The notes under the pieces: model-generated | The model's input: the letters and a program-made list of their open reading frames with translations, nothing else | Told to the model about the DNA's origin: nothing | The model's database searches: none | Made by a program: the position numbers and the translations under genes | DNA from: Anagrus nilaparvatae | Lineage: Eukaryota > Arthropoda > Insecta > Hymenoptera > Mymaridae | DNA: 64,000 nt | NCBI GenBank assembly: GCA_022575985.1 | Contig: JAKSXM010000263.1 | Location: forward strand, 6,552,001 to 6,616,000 | Direction of reading: 5' to 3' | In this document: piece after piece, positions 31,958 to 43,627 of the stretch | Numbering within the stretch: the stretch's first letter is position 1 | Layout: every line of letters begins with the position of its first letter

Positions 31958-34480
31958 TATGTATGTAATCGGTGAAATTTCACAACCATTATGGAATTAA
32001 GACCTAATTTTTCTTTCAAAAATTTTTTTATCAAAAAATCTCGAGGTACTTTTTTTTTTTTTTAGTTTGGATGTAATACCTCATTTATTTCCACGAAAGT
32101 ACTTATATTTGAAAGTATGGTTTTTACTCGATATCTCGAATCTGATACTTAATTTTTTGAAAATTTTTTTTCCAAAATTTTTTTCACGAAAAAATACAAA
32201 AAACAACAATTTTTTTTTTCTTTTTGGACGTAGTATCTAATTTATTTCTATGAAAGTGCTAGTTTTAGAAAGTTTGTCTATAGTCATTTTTTGGATCTGA
32301 TACCGAATTTCTAAAAAAATTTTTTTTCAAAATTGAAGAAACAAAAAAATTTAAAAACCTGCAATATTTTTTTTTTTTTGGGTGTAATACCTCATTTATT
32401 TCCATGAAAGTACTTATATTTGAAAGTGTAGTTTTTACTCGATATCTCGGATCTGATACTTAATTTTTTGAAAATTTTTTCCCCAAAATTTTCGTCACAA
32501 AAAAATACAAAAAACACTAAATTTTTTTTCTCTTTGGACGTAGTGCCTAATTTATTTCTATGAAAGTACTAGTTTTAGAAAGTTTGTCTATAGTCATTTT
32601 TTGGATCTGATACCGAATTTCTAAAAAATTTTTTTTCAAGATTGAAAAAAAAAAAAAATTAAAAAACCTGCAATATTTTTTTTTTTGGGGGTGTAATACC
32701 TCATTAAATTCCATGAAAATACTAATATCTGAAAATACTGCAACCGGCGATATTTCACAACCGTTATGAAATTAAGACCTAACTTTTTTTTCAAAAATTT
32801 TTTCACCAAAAAAGCTCTAGGTACTTTTTTTTTTTTTTAATTTGGATGTAATACCTCAGTTATTTCCATGAAAGTACTTATATTTGAAAGTATGGTTTTT
32901 ACTCTCTATCTCGAATCTGATACTTAATTTAAAAAAAATATTTTTTCCTTAATTTTTTTTCACAAAAAATACAAAAAACACCAAATTTTTTTTTCTTTTT
33001 GTATGTAGTACCTAATTTATTTCTATGAGAGTACTAATTTTAGACAGTTCATTTATAGTAATTTTTTGGATTTGATACCGAATTTTTCCAAAATTTATTT
33101 CTCAAAATTAAAAAAGTTTTTTCTCATTGTTTGAGGAACCTTAGTGCCAGCTAGTTGGCAGGGAATTTTTTTTTGATTTAAGCTGAAACTGTACAACATT
33201 TTAAATTTTTTTCTAATAGTCTCCTGTTTTATATAAAAGTTGTAATTTCAAATATTTTTATGCAATGATTTCATTGAAACATTTTTATTGACTTTAGCAG
33301 AAACTATACGCGATTATAAATTTTTTCTAATAGTCTCCTGTTTTATATAAAAGTTGCAACTTAAAATATTTTTGTGCAATGATTGCATTGAAATATTTTT
33401 ATTGACTTTAGCAGAAACTATACGCCATTTAAAATTTTTTTCGATTAGTTTCCTGTTTTATATAAAAATTGGAATTTCAAATATTTTTATGCAATGATAG
33501 CATTTAAATTTTATTTTTGATTTTAGCTGAAACTGTACATCATTTAAAATTTTTTTCTAATAGTATCCTGTTTTATTTAAAAGTTGGAATTTTAAATATT
33601 TTTATGCAATGAATGCATTGCAATATTTTTATAGTTTTAAAAATTTTTATGCAATGATAGCATTGAAATTTTTTTATTGACTTTAGAAGAAATTACACGC
33701 AATTCTAAATTTTTTTCTAATAGTCTCCTGTTTTATACAAAAGTTATAATTTTAAATATTTTTATGCAATGATAGCATTTAAATTTTATTTTTGATTTTA
33801 GCTGAAACTGTACATCATTTAAAATTTTTTTCTAATAGTATCCTGTTTTATTTAAAAGTTGGAATTTTAAATATTTTTATGCAATGAATGCATTGCAATA
33901 TTTTTATAGTTTTAAAAATTTTTATGCAATGATAGCATTGAAATTTTTTTATTGACTTTAGAAGAAATTACACGCAATTCTAAATTTTTTTCTAATAGTC
34001 TCCTGTTTTATACAAAAGTTATAATTTTAAATATTTTTATGCAATGAGAGCATTTAAATTTTCTTATTGACTTTAGCCAAAACTATACGCCATTTAAAAT
34101 TTTTTTTGATTAGTTTCCTCTTGTATATAAAATTTGTAATTGCAAATATTTTTATGCAATGATAGCATTTAAATTTTTTTTTGGACTTTAGGAGAAATTA
34201 TACGCCATTCTAAATTTTTTTTAATAGTCTACTGTTTTATACAAAATATGTAATTATAAATATTTTTATGCAATGATAGCATGGAAATTTTTTTATTGAT
34301 TTTAGCAGAAACTATACGCCATTATAAATTTTTTTCTAATAGTCTACTGTTTTATTTAAAAGTTTGAATTTCAAATATTTTTATGCAATGATTGCATTGA
34401 AATTTTTTTATGTACTTTAGCAGAAATTATACACCATTCTAAATTTTTTTTAATATTCTTCTGTTTTATGAAAAAAATTT
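30750..34480. repeat. ~120-bp satellite (TTTTTATGCAATGATAGCATTGAA family)
   Basis: Units of CTGTTTTATATAAAAGTTG, AATTTCAAATATTTTTATGC, AATGATAGCATTGAAAT, GACTTTAGCAGAAACTATAC, ATTCTAAATTTTTTTC recur about every 120 bp (33223, 33343 and on). The array is split by the GGTTCCTC element at 31787-33165. In 33506-34040 two nearly identical ~272-bp higher-order units follow each other, indicating recent local duplication. Confidence 0.85.
31787..33165 (+). mobile_element. GGTTCCTC element, copy 2 (~1.38 kb)
   Basis: Starts TTGGTTCCTCAAAGAGGAAC (hairpin terminus), contains a (TG)n run at 31907-31952, AATCGGTGAAATTTCACAAC, and about four ~300-bp internal repeats (GGATGTAATACCTCATTTAT, ATCTCGAATCTGATACTTAA, TGGACGTAGTATCTAATTTA). 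Ends GAGGAACCTTAGTGCCAGCT then AGTTGGCAGG. Opposite orientation to 21350-22632. Inserted into the ~120-bp satellite. Noncoding. Confidence 0.78.
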
Positions 34481-34794
34481 TAAAATTTAAAAAAATTTAC
34501 TTTTTAGATATATTTTTAAAAATAATTAATTATTTTTACATACTGAAATTCATATTGGTTGTCTAGAATCTGATAAAATTATTAAAATTTCAATTTATAC
34601 TATTTTACGTATCAAAGAAAGAAAATAATAAAATATAGATATCGGCTGTTCCAAGTATAAAGAAAAAATTAGAAAAATTTCATTCCGTTGTTACATATGT
34701 ATTTGTCGTTTATAATATGAAAAATTCAGAAATATTTATCTTATAATTTCGGTGCTTCTATATTGTTAGGTAATTCGTATTGAAAAAAAAAAAT

Positions 34795-35460
34795 AATAAT
34801 TTAGATGTCGACAGTCTTAGTTATGAAAAAATAAAAAAAAAATATTTAAGATGTCGGCTGTTCTATGTATGAAAATATAAAAAAAAATAATAATTTAGAT
34901 GTCGGCAGTCCCAGTTATGAAAATTCGAAAAAAAATTATAATAATTTAGATGTTGGCAGTCTTAGTTATGAAAATTCGAAAAAAAATTAATAATTTAGAT
35001 GTCGGCTGTCCTAGTTATGAAAAAAAAATTTTAGATGTCGGCTGTCCTAAGTATGAAAAAATAAAATAAATAATAATTTAGATGTCGGCTGTCCTATGTA
35101 TGAGAATATAAAAAAAAAATAATAGTTTAGATGTCGGCATTTTTAATTATGAAAAAATAAAAAAAAAACAATAATCTAGACGTCGGCATTTTTAGTTATG
35201 AGAAAATAAAAAAAAAATAATAATTTAGATGTCGGCATTTTTAGTTACGAAAAAATAAAAAAGGAATAGTTTGGATGTCGGCAGTCTTATTTATGAAAAA
35301 ATCGAAAAAAAAAAATTAATAAATTAGATGTCGGCAGTCTTAGTTATGAAAAAATCGAAAAAAAAATAATTATTTAGATGTCGGCTGTCCTAATTATGAG
35401 AAAATAAAAAAAAATATTTTAGATGTCGGCTGTCCTATGCATGAAAAAATTTAAAAAAAA
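34795..35460. repeat. ~50-bp satellite (TTTAGATGTCGGCTGTCCTA family)
   Basis: About 14 units, each AATTTAGATGTCGGC(T/A)GTC, CTA(G/T)TTATGAAAA and an A-rich spacer, spaced 45-55 bp. The core resembles the complement of the GGACAGCCGATATC box of the 168-bp satellite, so this array may be an amplified sub-fragment of it in inverted orientation. 34480-34795 is an inverted, diverged 168-bp-type unit. Confidence 0.85.
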
Positions 35461-35750
35461 AATTGGTTCTAAATAGTTTTTTTGCTATTTCTCTTCAATG
35501 AATGCATTAAATAAAAAACCAAACAAAGTTCCTTTAGAAAATTGTTTATTAAATAGAATGCAATTGGTTTTTTACATTTTGATACAATCCATTTTAAAAT
35601 ATGAAGTGATGAAAATTACCACTTTTTACGTTTCTAAATTTTCAACTTCTTAGCTTTAAACAGTTGTAACTCGAAACGGTGAGCTCTAATTAAAAAAAAT
35701 GAAAACGTCAAATCGGTAGCATTTTTTCAAAGGAATAATTTGCACTAGAG

Positions 35751-36023
35751 TTTGTCTCAAAAGATCTCTTAGATCCTGATAAAAAACAGTTTTAGTGAAA
35801 AAAAAATATAATTTTTTACCTTTTTGATCACTAACTTCTGCGATTGATTTCTCGAAATCATTTAATTATTTTTTAAAAATAAAAAAATCGGTTGGGGGTA
35901 TTTCTTCAAGGATTAATTTAAAACCAATTTCATGTATTTTCGTCCATACAATTCTTCATAAATGGATATTGAGTAAAATCGAAAATAATAAAATTTTTCA
36001 ATTATTTCATTTTAATATATATA
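35751..36023. other. Noncoding AT-rich stretch
   Basis: No feature seen. The right end of the block that splits the PLE-A copy lies at about 36023. Confidence 0.5.
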
Positions 36024-36208
36024 GGATTATTATAATTTTTCATTTTTTTCATCTATTCTATATATTTTTTAGTTACTGAAGAGGCTCATATTAATAAATG
36101 AGAGAAACGTCTAAAATCAAATATATTTTATGTGATTAAAAACTAAATAAGTTTTTTCATTTTCTGCCCAGTCCTGGTCATTATAAAACAAGAATCAAAG
36201 TTTTATAT
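36024..36208 (+). mobile_element. PLE-A 3' end, right piece of the split copy
   Basis: ATTATTATAATTTTTCATTT through CCCAGTCCTGGTCATTATAA to TTTATATTA matches 15464-15650 at about 97%. It resumes where 19687 leaves off. Confidence 0.85.
36073..36114 (+). ncRNA. Hammerhead-ribozyme-like motif, PLE-A third copy
   Basis: Same as 15509-15550: TTA, CTGAAGA, CTCAT/ATGAG stem II, GAAA, ACGT, C17 (36111), TAA. Confidence 0.6.
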
Positions 36209-36307
36209 TAAAATTTTAAATTTTATTTTAATTGATTTTCAAATTATTTTAATATGTACATAAAAACTAATACAATTTTTTATGTTAATTTATTTTCTAT
36301 GCAAATA

Positions 36308-36325
36308 AATTAAAAGGGGGGAGAA
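36308..36325 (+). promoter_or_regulatory. Polypurine tract of the BEL element
   Basis: AATTAAAAGGGGGGAGAA directly precedes the 3' LTR. This primes plus-strand synthesis and supports calling 36326-36614 a true 3' LTR. Confidence 0.85.
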
Positions 36326-36614
36326 TGTTAAATAATGCACTATATTAAATATTAATAAAATAATAATTATATAAATTTAGTAGTATGCGTGTATTTGTAG
36401 TATACGTGCGTGTGGGCACAGAAAGTAAGCGCGTGCCTTGAGAAGCGGCGCACAGTGCCCAGTCTTAGGACAACTATTATAGTAGTCACATCTCATTTAA
36501 ATAAATCATATATTTTTGTGCTACTAATTAATTAGTTACATTTTATTTATTTTCATCACCTAAATTCTATTAGTTAATAAGTTACTATATTAAAATACAG
36601 TCCACTCATCAACA
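36326..36614 (+). repeat. BEL/Pao 3' LTR (289 bp)
   Basis: TGTTAAATAATGCAC ... CATCAACA, same length as the 5' LTR at 11870. Followed by ATAGG (36615-36619), matching 11865-11869. A handful of substitutions relative to the 5' LTR suggests the insertion is not brand new. Confidence 0.92.
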
Positions 36615-38100
36615 ATAGGGTTAGTATATATTAACAGGAAGAAAGTTTATATCAAAAGGATACAAAGCGATATACCCCACTATTAATATTTTAAATTGAC
36701 TACAAAGTACAAATAGCAATACCTGTAAAAAACTATTTAATGGACTAGTCTCATCTACGGTACTTTATGCAGCTCCAGTTTGGAGCCCTAGACACCTACC
36801 AGAACTGGAAAAAGTCCAATAGACATAATTTAGAAAACTCCTCTCGTCACCCTGCAATACACCTGGTTATTCAATAAGACTTGAACTGAATATAAAAAAC
36901 ATAGAACTAGTATGCATTAAATTAATTCTCAACTTTACCCAGAGAATTTTGGAGATGGAGGATGACAGATATCCTAAAATTTGCTTTAACAGACTAAAAA
37001 AACTAGCAGAATATGATAACGCATCTCCAAAATTTAACTAGTTCATACAAATAAATGAATACTATTTCAAAAAAATAGATGAAAGCCACTTTTGGTCAAA
37101 TTTAACTTTAGAAAAATTGGTACTTGAAAAAAATAATTTAATAACTAAAATGAGTAGCTTTCTAGAAAAAAATGACCAAGAGGGTTGCGAAAATTCTAGT
37201 TCACTTGCACTCTATCCTAATATATATAATATAGAAAAGAAAACAAATTATCTCGATTTAAGACTTCCAGCATATTATAAGAAAATTATTGCACAGTTAA
37301 GAATGTACAATTTATATATAGCGAGAATTCTATTAAAAAATATGACATTAAAAACAAGCGATGAACATTGCAACTATTGTAACGAAAGAAATGATTTAAT
37401 ACATATGATAGTCTATTGTTCACGTTTTCGACACCAAAGACAAAAACTGTTGCCTGAATTGAATCAAGAAGTCAAATTAACCTCAGAATTCTGAAATCTA
37501 TTAAATAATCTAAATCAAGCAAAAACAAGAAAAATTGTCATCTTGATCCATATCATTGCAGCAGAAAATAATATAGATTCATAACAATAAAGAAAAAAAA
37601 AAAAACCCAAAGACAAAAAACAAAGGAAAAACATGTATACTTATATATGGAAATTAATAATACTATTAACTGAACTAATCTAGAAATTTAAGTTTAAACA
37701 ATTTTAATAATATAAGAAAGTTGAATTATCTAAAACTACAAGTATATATTAACCATAAAAATAAGAATATCAAAAAAGAGAAAAAATATATATACGTAAA
37801 TAAGAAAAATAACATATAAAAAAAAAAATAATAATATTAAAAATAGATCAATAAATAAATAATAAAATAAACAAATAAGAAAATAATTAAATGTGAGAAA
37901 AATTAAAAGCGAAATTTACTGCTTATAAAATTAGGATAAACTTTTGTATTAGAAAAAATATTAAATACTAAAAAAGACTATAAATTTTATGTAACAACTA
38001 TGTAAATTTTAATTTTAGCTAAAATTTTTTAAATGTATTTTTTTTGAATATTCTTGTAAAACAATGTATTATGTTTAACAAGACAATAAACTACTACTAC
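36615..38100 (+). pseudogene. LINE-A ORF2 C-terminus and 3' UTR
   Basis: Begins with endonuclease codons IGLVYIN that continue the left part at 11869, then jumps within a few codons to the region after the RT, so the central RT is deleted. Next come LYAAPVWSPRHLPELEKVQ and, from 37117, KTNYLDLRLPAYYKKIIAQL and a CNYCNERNDLIHMIVYC zinc-knuckle-like motif (C-x2-C-x7-H-x4-C) of LINE C-termini. Stops at 36823, 37041 and 37494 break it. The 3' UTR runs to AACAAGACAATAAACTACTACTAC, a (CTA)n-tailed end, then target duplication TACTTATTTA at 38098. Confidence 0.85.
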
Positions 38101-39440
38101 TTATTTATTATAAAAATTGTGTTTCTTATTTTTGATATGTCTATATGGATTTTTAAGGTAACCTAATTCAAAAATGACGTCAAAAAGCTATGTATATTAT
38201 ATTTTCTTCAGGCAATCAATAATTTTTTACAAAAAAAAAAAAAAAAAAAAAAAATTCATTTGTTCAGAATGACGCTGCGTGTCTGGCAAAAACACATTTT
38301 CTCGCCGCAGACGCAGAAAAATTTTGAACGGCCCTTGTCCATAAATAAATAATTCCCAAAATTGCAGTTTACCATCCTCGACTTTGCCTCGGAAGGTAAT
38401 TTACGTGCGATTTGGGCCATTCTTTTCTTTTTAGGACGCGAGCTATAAATATACTAAAAAATGTTTAGATATACATTCTGGGCACGAAAGTGTCAATATT
38501 TGTGCATATCTGTTAAAAGCATTTCTTTGACCGATATACCGTCTTGTAATATCTATTTAAAAATAAATTAACGTCGATCGTAAAAATAATTTCCTAATTA
38601 TATTGTAAGGTCTGGTAAGGACACAAAAAGACCAATTTACCGCGAGCAATGCGTTGAATAGCATTTCTGATATCATTTTTTAATTCTGTGTCTCGAAAAA
38701 CTAATTTGCACTCCTTAAAATTCATTTCTTAAATAATCTTTTACTTGTGGGGTAAATGGGGTGAAAAAATGGGGTTAAAATTGCCCCCTTTCGTACTATC
38801 CTATATTCTTGCTGGCGTTTTTTTCCTGAGATATTTTTGAAGAGAATGCAAAAGGTTTCAGGTCGATTCATGTACTTTCATATTTAGGTATAGGTGGTTT
38901 CACAGATATTCCTGGGCTATAAGTTAAATATAATAAATCAAAATTTGATCTGTGAAAACAAAATTAAAAATTTAATACTACTTTAATACTCACTGCTAAA
39001 CTACACTGATTTTTGGAAATGTTGGTTTAATTTTTTCAACATAAAAAGCTTATAAACTATAAAAAAATAATTTTTTTTAAAAATAAATTAATTGATTCTT
39101 AAAGTTTTTTATTTTACTTAAATCTATATTCGCATGTAAATTAATAATCTTAGCGCATGTATATGCGTTTGTTTAACCTCTTAGAACAATTCGTTATACG
39201 GAGGTCACCAACAATTCGCACAAGCGGTCCAAACCGCATTTTTTGCTTTTATTTCCTCGGAAGTCGATATACATATTGAGATATATACCGCTTTTTCCTT
39301 TAATGGAAATAATTTTTTAGGTTTGGAGACGTATGCGGATAAATTGTTAGTGTATCTGTAGGATTAGAAGGAATATACAGGGGTGGTGGAACTTTAACAA
39401 CCGTTTCTCAAACTCTTATCTTAACTCTTAACCTTTTTAG
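38101..39440. other. Noncoding stretch
   Basis: A-run at 38230-38253. Around 38396-38425 (GTAATTTACGTGCGATTTGG) is the inverted partner of about 2786-2817. No gene or further repeat recognised. Confidence 0.5.
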
Positions 39441-39601
39441 GATTTGGGAAGGCCAATTGCGGTCCAAGGTCCGACTTTTTATAGGAGCCATGCTGACAAT
39501 TCCGTCTTTAAAGCGCAGAGTTGTATTTCTACAACTCTATGCTTCAAAAGAGGCGCGAAAAACCCTAGAAAAACGCCCTCTATGCATGACATACGGAGAC
39601 A
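39441..39601 (+). CDS. Possible internal exon of an unidentified gene
   Basis: A pyrimidine-rich acceptor (ACCTTTTTAG) is followed by an open frame reading IWEGQLRSKVRLFIGAML, PSLKRRVVFLQLYASKEARK, TLEKRPLCMTYGD, and then a donor-like A-GTAAAT at 39602. Composition is protein-like and GC is higher than the surroundings. No homology is recognised, and the segment contains a hairpin (AGAGTTGTATTTCTACAACT). Could be chance. Confidence 0.25.
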
Positions 39602-39904
39602 GTAAATAGCACTTTCTATTTCATCTGTCTCCTGCGGATCGGCAGCCAGCTCTACTCTCCCTTCTTATAATACATATTTAATTTTTATTAAATATTTATT
39701 TAGAAAAAAAATTATCATTGCTCTGGATCAGCGGCGAACCCACTTCATAATATAATACTATATTACATCTTAACGCATGTATTTAAAAATTAAAAAAAAA
39801 AAAATAGAAACAAAAGATTCGTTCCAAAGAAAAAAAAAATAGGCCTTTAAGTGCCTCTCAGCGGGGCATATACTACAATAGTATTTTTCGGTTTTTTTTT
39901 TACT
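39602..39904. other. Noncoding stretch
   Basis: A-runs and AT-rich DNA; nothing recognised. Confidence 0.4.
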
Positions 39905-42230
39905 TTTGTAACGAAATCTCCGCCAACTTCTATGTATGTGCATATGAGATGTCTTAATTGGGGAAAATCTCAGAAAACAAATTTTTTACAGACTTATGAA
40001 CTACACCATTGGAAACCTTAGGATAAAAAACTTGAATCATGGCATAATATTATAAAGTGCCAACTGTCAAAAATCCAATAACATGAAAAAAAAAGAAAAG
40101 GACGTGATGATTTTTTTTTTATTGTCAAAAAGACATAATTTTTATCTTAAAATATATCTTAAAATATATCTTAAAATATATAAATATAAGATCTTTTAAT
40201 AAAAAAATAACTATTTTTTAAACAAGGGACAAAACATTGGTATTGATTTTGCATGCAGTTCAGACAACATGCAAAAGTCGAACCCCATATTTTGTCCCGT
40301 GATGTAAAACGTAGTTTTACAAAAACGCCGACTTCCTTGGGTAGAAAATAGGCTTTTTGCCCTAGATATGTAAAAAAATTTTTGTGGCTTTTATTTAAGA
40401 GCAGAATATTATTTTATAATTGTTAAACTATATAATATTTTGGTCGTTGTTAAAATTCAAGCTCGTTTTCTTGTTAAATTTTTTCAAAGAAACCAAACCT
40501 ACTTTATTTATGTCCAAAATTTTATAATTTTAATTATAGAGCGAAGAACTACCTTATAGGATGCAAAAATCGTCACCTTGTGGGCAGGATATATCTACAA
40601 CGAGCAGGATATATCTACAACGATTAATTGAATTGCTTTTATTTTTTATCATGTTTATGATCCCTATAGATTTTCAGCCTAAACGGATTATTTTAGAGGC
40701 ATGTTTATTCTTGTATTTTTGCTTCATGCAGATGTAAAACCTTATAAATGTCAGCTGCTCAAGTGAAAAAATTCACATGCTACAGTGCTCTCTCAAGAAT
40801 ATGCTATAGAACCTTCCCAGGTATATTCGCGAGAACATTCGCAGCGAATATAAAACGAATATAAAAATAGAAGGTGGGATAGCATATACTATAGAAGCAT
40901 CTGTAGAACATTAAATAAAAAAGAATCATTTTTTTTCTAAATTCAGTTTACTCTGAATAAAAAGAGTAATTAAAGTTAAATTTACGCAATAATAATAAAA
41001 AGTAGATTTTTAATCCAAAAGAATCATTTAAAAGCATCTTTAATACTTTTTGGGACTTAAACAATTTTTTTTTTTTTTTTAATAACTTAATAATTATTTT
41101 CTTTCTTTTTTTAAGTTTTACTTTTTACTTTTTGGACAAAAATATTAGATTAAGTAAATCTTTTGCTTTTTTTATATGATATATTAAACTTACCATGGAT
41201 TTTTTCTTTATTACTTAACAACAGTTTTTTGATGGTTATTAAATTGAATAAAAAGCAAAATGCGAATATAATTTATAATGTCTTTTATTGTAAAATAAAA
41301 AAAAAATTCTGAGATGTGATCGGTCCATAATCTTAAATTTTGGTTCTTCCGTTTACCTATAAAAGTCAGCAAAAATGTAAAAATTGAAGAGTGAAATGGA
41401 CCACATGAACATATTACAGCATAAAAGTAAGTCTGGATATTTTTCCTGGAGTAGAATCACCTAGGATCAACCTCGCTTCACCATCCAAAAATTAAAAAAA
41501 ATCTGTAAAAAAAAGAATTAAGCGTGCAAACTAGTCTTCAAATTACTATAAAATATTAAATTGGACTAATAATTACTTGAAATGTTTTACCAAATATAAT
41601 TTGAACTAATACATATCAAAATTGGCCCCAAGTCTAGCATCGGTAAGCGCTTATATGGATCCAACCCAGTTCTAGTAGAAAGTCTGTAAACATTAAATTA
41701 AAATTATAAATACATTTAGAAAATTTAATTTTATACTTTTTTTATGCCTAAATAAATTTTATATAGAAATATTTTTGTTTAGTATCCTGTACCACAAAAC
41801 CTGAAAAACAAAACACAAAATATCAAACTCCACATAAATTTTAATAAAAGTAATAAAATACTGTTATACATATCTGACACTTTTTTCATTATTTTAACTA
41901 AAGATTGTAATTTGTCGACACAAATGTTCCGGTCTACTCATGCAAAGTAAAAATTTTTACGTCTTATTTACATATTTACATTGGATTCAATCCATAATTA
42001 AAGCTTTCTAAACCACAAAATTAAGAATTACTTAAAGTTTCTCCTAGTCAGCTTCGCTCTACCCGTTATTGACGGTATCTAGCATAAAATTCAAATCAAG
42101 ATAAAAATTATGACTTTTTAGTAGTAAAAAAACATCATCACTCCCTTTTTTTTATTTTCATCTTATTGGGTTTTTGTCAGTTGGTACTTTATAATATTAT
42201 GCCATGATTCAGGACTATATTAAAAAAATT
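39905..42230. mobile_element. ~2.3-kb element with ~90-bp inverted repeats
   Basis: 40030-40115 (GAATCATGGCATAATATTAT, AAAGTGCCAACTGTC, CAATAACATGAAAA, GTGATGATT) returns inverted at 42135-42215 (AATCATCAC-type end, TTTTGTCAGTTGGTACTTTA, TAATATTATGCCATGATTCA). The left flank 39905-40040 matches 7190-7400. The interior has GCAGGATATATCTACAACGA duplicated in tandem at about 40585-40624. Noncoding. Confidence 0.6.
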
Positions 42231-42424
42231 GGATAAAGACCATATTATAAAATATTTCGGAAATAAAATCTATCTAAAGCTATATCAAATTAATTCAAGT
42301 CAATTCTTTTTTGAAATTGCAAAATTTTATTTTATTTTTTTAAACAATTCAAACATTATTTTAAATCTTTTTTAAAGCATTTAGAGCATATTTTAAGTAA
42401 TTTTAAAAATTTATATTTTAACCA

Positions 42425-43090
42425 TAGAATATTTTCCGATTTTCCAAGATGGTGGACCAAAAATCATGAAAATAGGAACTTTCTACAATACCTGGGGGTT
42501 TCCAAGGTTGAGAAAATTGTTTTTTTGATGAAAATTTTGCAATTTTCACAATAGCGTATTTTCCGATTTTCCAATATGGCGGACCAAAATTTATAAAAAA
42601 AGTAACTCGCTACATTACCTGGGGTTTTTCAAGGTTGAAAAAAAGATTTTTAAGAGTGAAAATTTTCATTTTCCATCCCAACATATTTTCCAATTTTCCA
42701 AGATGGTGGACCAAAAAACTTGAAAAAGGGAACTTTCTATTTTACCTGGGGGTTTTCGAGGTTGAGAAAATCTTTTATGAATAAGAATTTTAATTTTTTT
42801 GTCCTATAATATTTTCCGAAATGGCGGACTAAGAAACATATCAGAATGAGCTTTTTACATTGCCTGGGGGTTTTCGAGGTCTAGAAAAACGTTTTTATTA
42901 ATGGAATTTTTCATTATTTGGCCCCAGAATATGAACAAAAAACATGAAAAAAGGAACTTTTTACATTACCTGGGGGATTTCAAGGTTGAGAAAAACTTTT
43001 TTATTCATAAAAATTTTAATTTTTGCCCTAGCATATTTTCCAGTTTTCCAAGATGGCGGACCAAAAAACATGTCAGAATTTACTTTTTAA
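42425..43090. repeat. ~117-bp satellite (CCAAGATGGTGGACCAAAAA family)
   Basis: About 5.5 units of ATTTTCCGATTTTCCAAGAT, GG(T/C)GGACCAAAAA, GAACTTTCTAC, TTACCTGGGGGTTTTC, AAGGTTGAGAAAA, each about 117 bp. An interrupted monomer of the same family flanks the PLE at 59368-61140. The frame at 42901 is a satellite by-product. Confidence 0.88.
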
Positions 43091-43172
43091 ATATACATTT
43101 ACGTCTAGAAAAATGAGTATATTAAAAAAATGTGGTAAAAATACCTATTAAAAATAAACAAATGAACTAAAA

Positions 43173-43491
43173 GCTTACTATTACATAATAAAAACTGAAT
43201 TCAATTAATTATATTTTATTGTTTAATTTCATCAGGGTATCCGCTTGCAGTTTTCACTGTTTGCAGTTGAACCTGATAATTTTTTTTTTTTTTTTTTTTT
43301 TTTATTTATTGCAATTAACAGCCTTAATAGGCCAATACATAAATATAAATTCATAAACATTTTATAAAAAATAAAAATACATTCGTTTAAATAATTTATA
43401 TAATTAATTTAATTATTTTGACTAGATAAATTTTTTAATTGTTTCCAATTACAATGGTACTAGATAAATTTGCAATATTAGAAAATCTATC
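43173..43491. repeat. Tandem duplicate of LINE-B 3' end and its flank, copy 1
   Basis: About 318 bp (TTACTATTACATAATAAAAA to AATATTAGAAAATCTAT) repeated at 43523-43840. It contains the flank TCAGGGTATCCGCTTGCAG, a T-run (the LINE poly-A on the other strand) and ~217 bp of LINE-B 3' UTR. The two copies are separated by a 31-bp piece, CGGTCCATAATCTTAAATTT TGGTTCTTCCG, also present at 41324-41354. Confidence 0.88.
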
Positions 43492-43627
43492 GGTCCATAA
43501 TCTTAAATTTTGGTTCTTCCGTTTACTATTACATAATAAAAACTGAATTCAATTAATTATATTTTATTGTTTAATTTCATCAGGGTATCCGCTTGCAGTT
43601 TTCACTGTTTGCAGTTGAACCTGATAA

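Larger units (their letters stand above)
30467..35750. mobile_element. 5.3-kb inverted-repeat-bounded element filled with satellite
   Basis: Left arm about 30467-30660 (GAGTTTCGGGGCAAATTACT, GAGTTACAACTGTTTAAAGC, TTCATCACTTCATATCTTAA) returns inverted at about 35565-35750 (CTTAGCTTTAAACAGTTGTA, TTAAAATATGAAGTGATGAA). Divergence is moderate. Between the arms are only tandem repeats and one inserted GGTTCCTC element. No coding capacity. This layout (inverted ends with internal satellite) fits a foldback-type element that carries or seeded the arrays. Confidence 0.7.

Noticed and set aside
34795..35460. CRISPR-like regular repeats with ~50-bp spacing
   Set aside because: Spacers are A-rich variants of the repeat itself and the context is animal nuclear DNA; it is a satellite.
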